Below are positions 58,176-58,391 of a stretch of DNA of 58,391 nt, in pieces. This stretch comes from CAYQUL01 sp964568925 (GTDB lineage: Bacteria; Patescibacteriota; Microgenomatia; UBA8517), in assembly GCA_964568925.1 (NCBI GenBank), contig CAZMSJ010000006.1, positions 1-58,391 of the forward strand. The letters are read 5' to 3'. The first letter of the stretch is position 1. Every line of letters starts with the position of its first letter. The notes beneath the pieces were generated by a model, which made no database searches, was not told the origin of the DNA, and was given only the letters and a program-made list of their open reading frames with translations. A program made the translations under genes and the position numbers.

Positions 58176-58391
58176 ATGTTAAGAACACGCGCACATCTAC
58201 GCTCTGGTTTCACTTTGATTGAATTACTCGTCGTTATTGGAATCATCGGAATCTTGGCCGCAATTGTTTTAGTCGCAGTCAACCCTGGACGACAATTCGC
58301 TCAAGCCCGTGATGCACAACGAAAAGCAGATCTTCTCGGTATCACTAACTCAATTTACCAATTTGCTGCAGAGCACAATGGTAATTTGCCT
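58176..58391 (+). CDS. type IV major prepilin (PilA/GspG-like), truncated by the window edge
   Basis: 72 codons are visible, with no stop before the end. The prepilin peptidase site is SG|FTLIELLVV (cut after Gly12, Glu at mature position 5), followed by a long hydrophobic helix IGIIGILAAIVLVAV and QARDAQRKADLLGI, the normal pilin pattern. Its position after the pilus assembly genes suggests the main fibre subunit. A strong Shine-Dalgarno-like sequence lies 20 nt upstream, further than usual. Confidence 0.92.
   Translation, partial: MLRTRAHLRSGFTLIELLVVIGIIGILAAIVLVAVNPGRQFAQARDAQRKADLLGITNSIYQFAAEHNGNLP

Noticed and set aside
18..58391. CRISPR array or other regular repeat array
   Set aside because: No regularly spaced direct repeats were seen anywhere; the only repeats are low-complexity coding stretches such as polyglycine at about 52,205 and poly-Asp at about 38,640.

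Overview
The window looks like a chromosome segment of a Candidate Phyla Radiation (Patescibacteria) bacterium, possibly Microgenomates; the class is a guess. The reasons are: very dense small-genome layout with 3' overlaps between convergent genes, a membrane-anchored Clp-like ATPase whose N-terminus carries a phrase common in CPR proteins (FSPWKR), a shortened TsaB, many small one-helix proteins with Thr/Pro-rich tails, a type IV pilus locus with a GFTLIELL prepilin, and almost no biosynthesis. TGA is used as stop and a full release factor 2 is present, so the code is the ordinary one. I found no rRNA, no complete tRNA and no CRISPR array.

Region 1 (1-about 12,000) is an accessory island. 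It opens with a remnant of a serine-recombinase-like protein beside a T-arm-like sequence, then a two-gene unit (membrane protein plus a 775-residue protein) of unknown function. A three-gene operon follows: a divergent Ham1/ITPase, a guanylate-kinase-like enzyme and an archaeal-length adenylosuccinate-synthetase paralogue in which the catalytic Asp is replaced by Ser. That substitution, as I recall it, marks PurZ, the enzyme of the 2-aminoadenine (Z) DNA pathway of phages. A double terminator separates it from a convergent operon with a cytochrome P450, very unusual for this kind of organism. An alpha/beta hydrolase, a protein made only of HTH units, a membrane-anchored GH16 glycosidase and a secreted protein complete the island. 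Most island genes have Shine-Dalgarno sites.

Region 2 (about 12,200-47,000) is core: greA, an HD protein, serS, a TauE-cupredoxin fusion, a Nudix-like protein, rarA, a spermidine-synthase-like protein, an ABC exporter/PspC membrane module with a bactofilin-like protein, secA, RNA and other methyltransferases, glycan-related membrane genes, an AlkA-type glycosylase, a Clp-like ATPase, an MFS transporter, tgt, prfB, and ftsE-ftsX followed by an M23 peptidase whose catalytic motifs are circularly permuted. Many starts here lie only 5-8 nt after a clear -10 hexamer, which implies leaderless mRNAs.

Region 3 (about 47,000-58,391) holds a VanZ-like gene, tsaE and a short tsaB, then a type IV pilus locus: assembly ATPase, PilC, a block of three minor-pilin/PilX-like genes on the opposite strand, a PilM-PilN fusion, a PilO-like protein, a small membrane protein and a major prepilin cut by the window edge.
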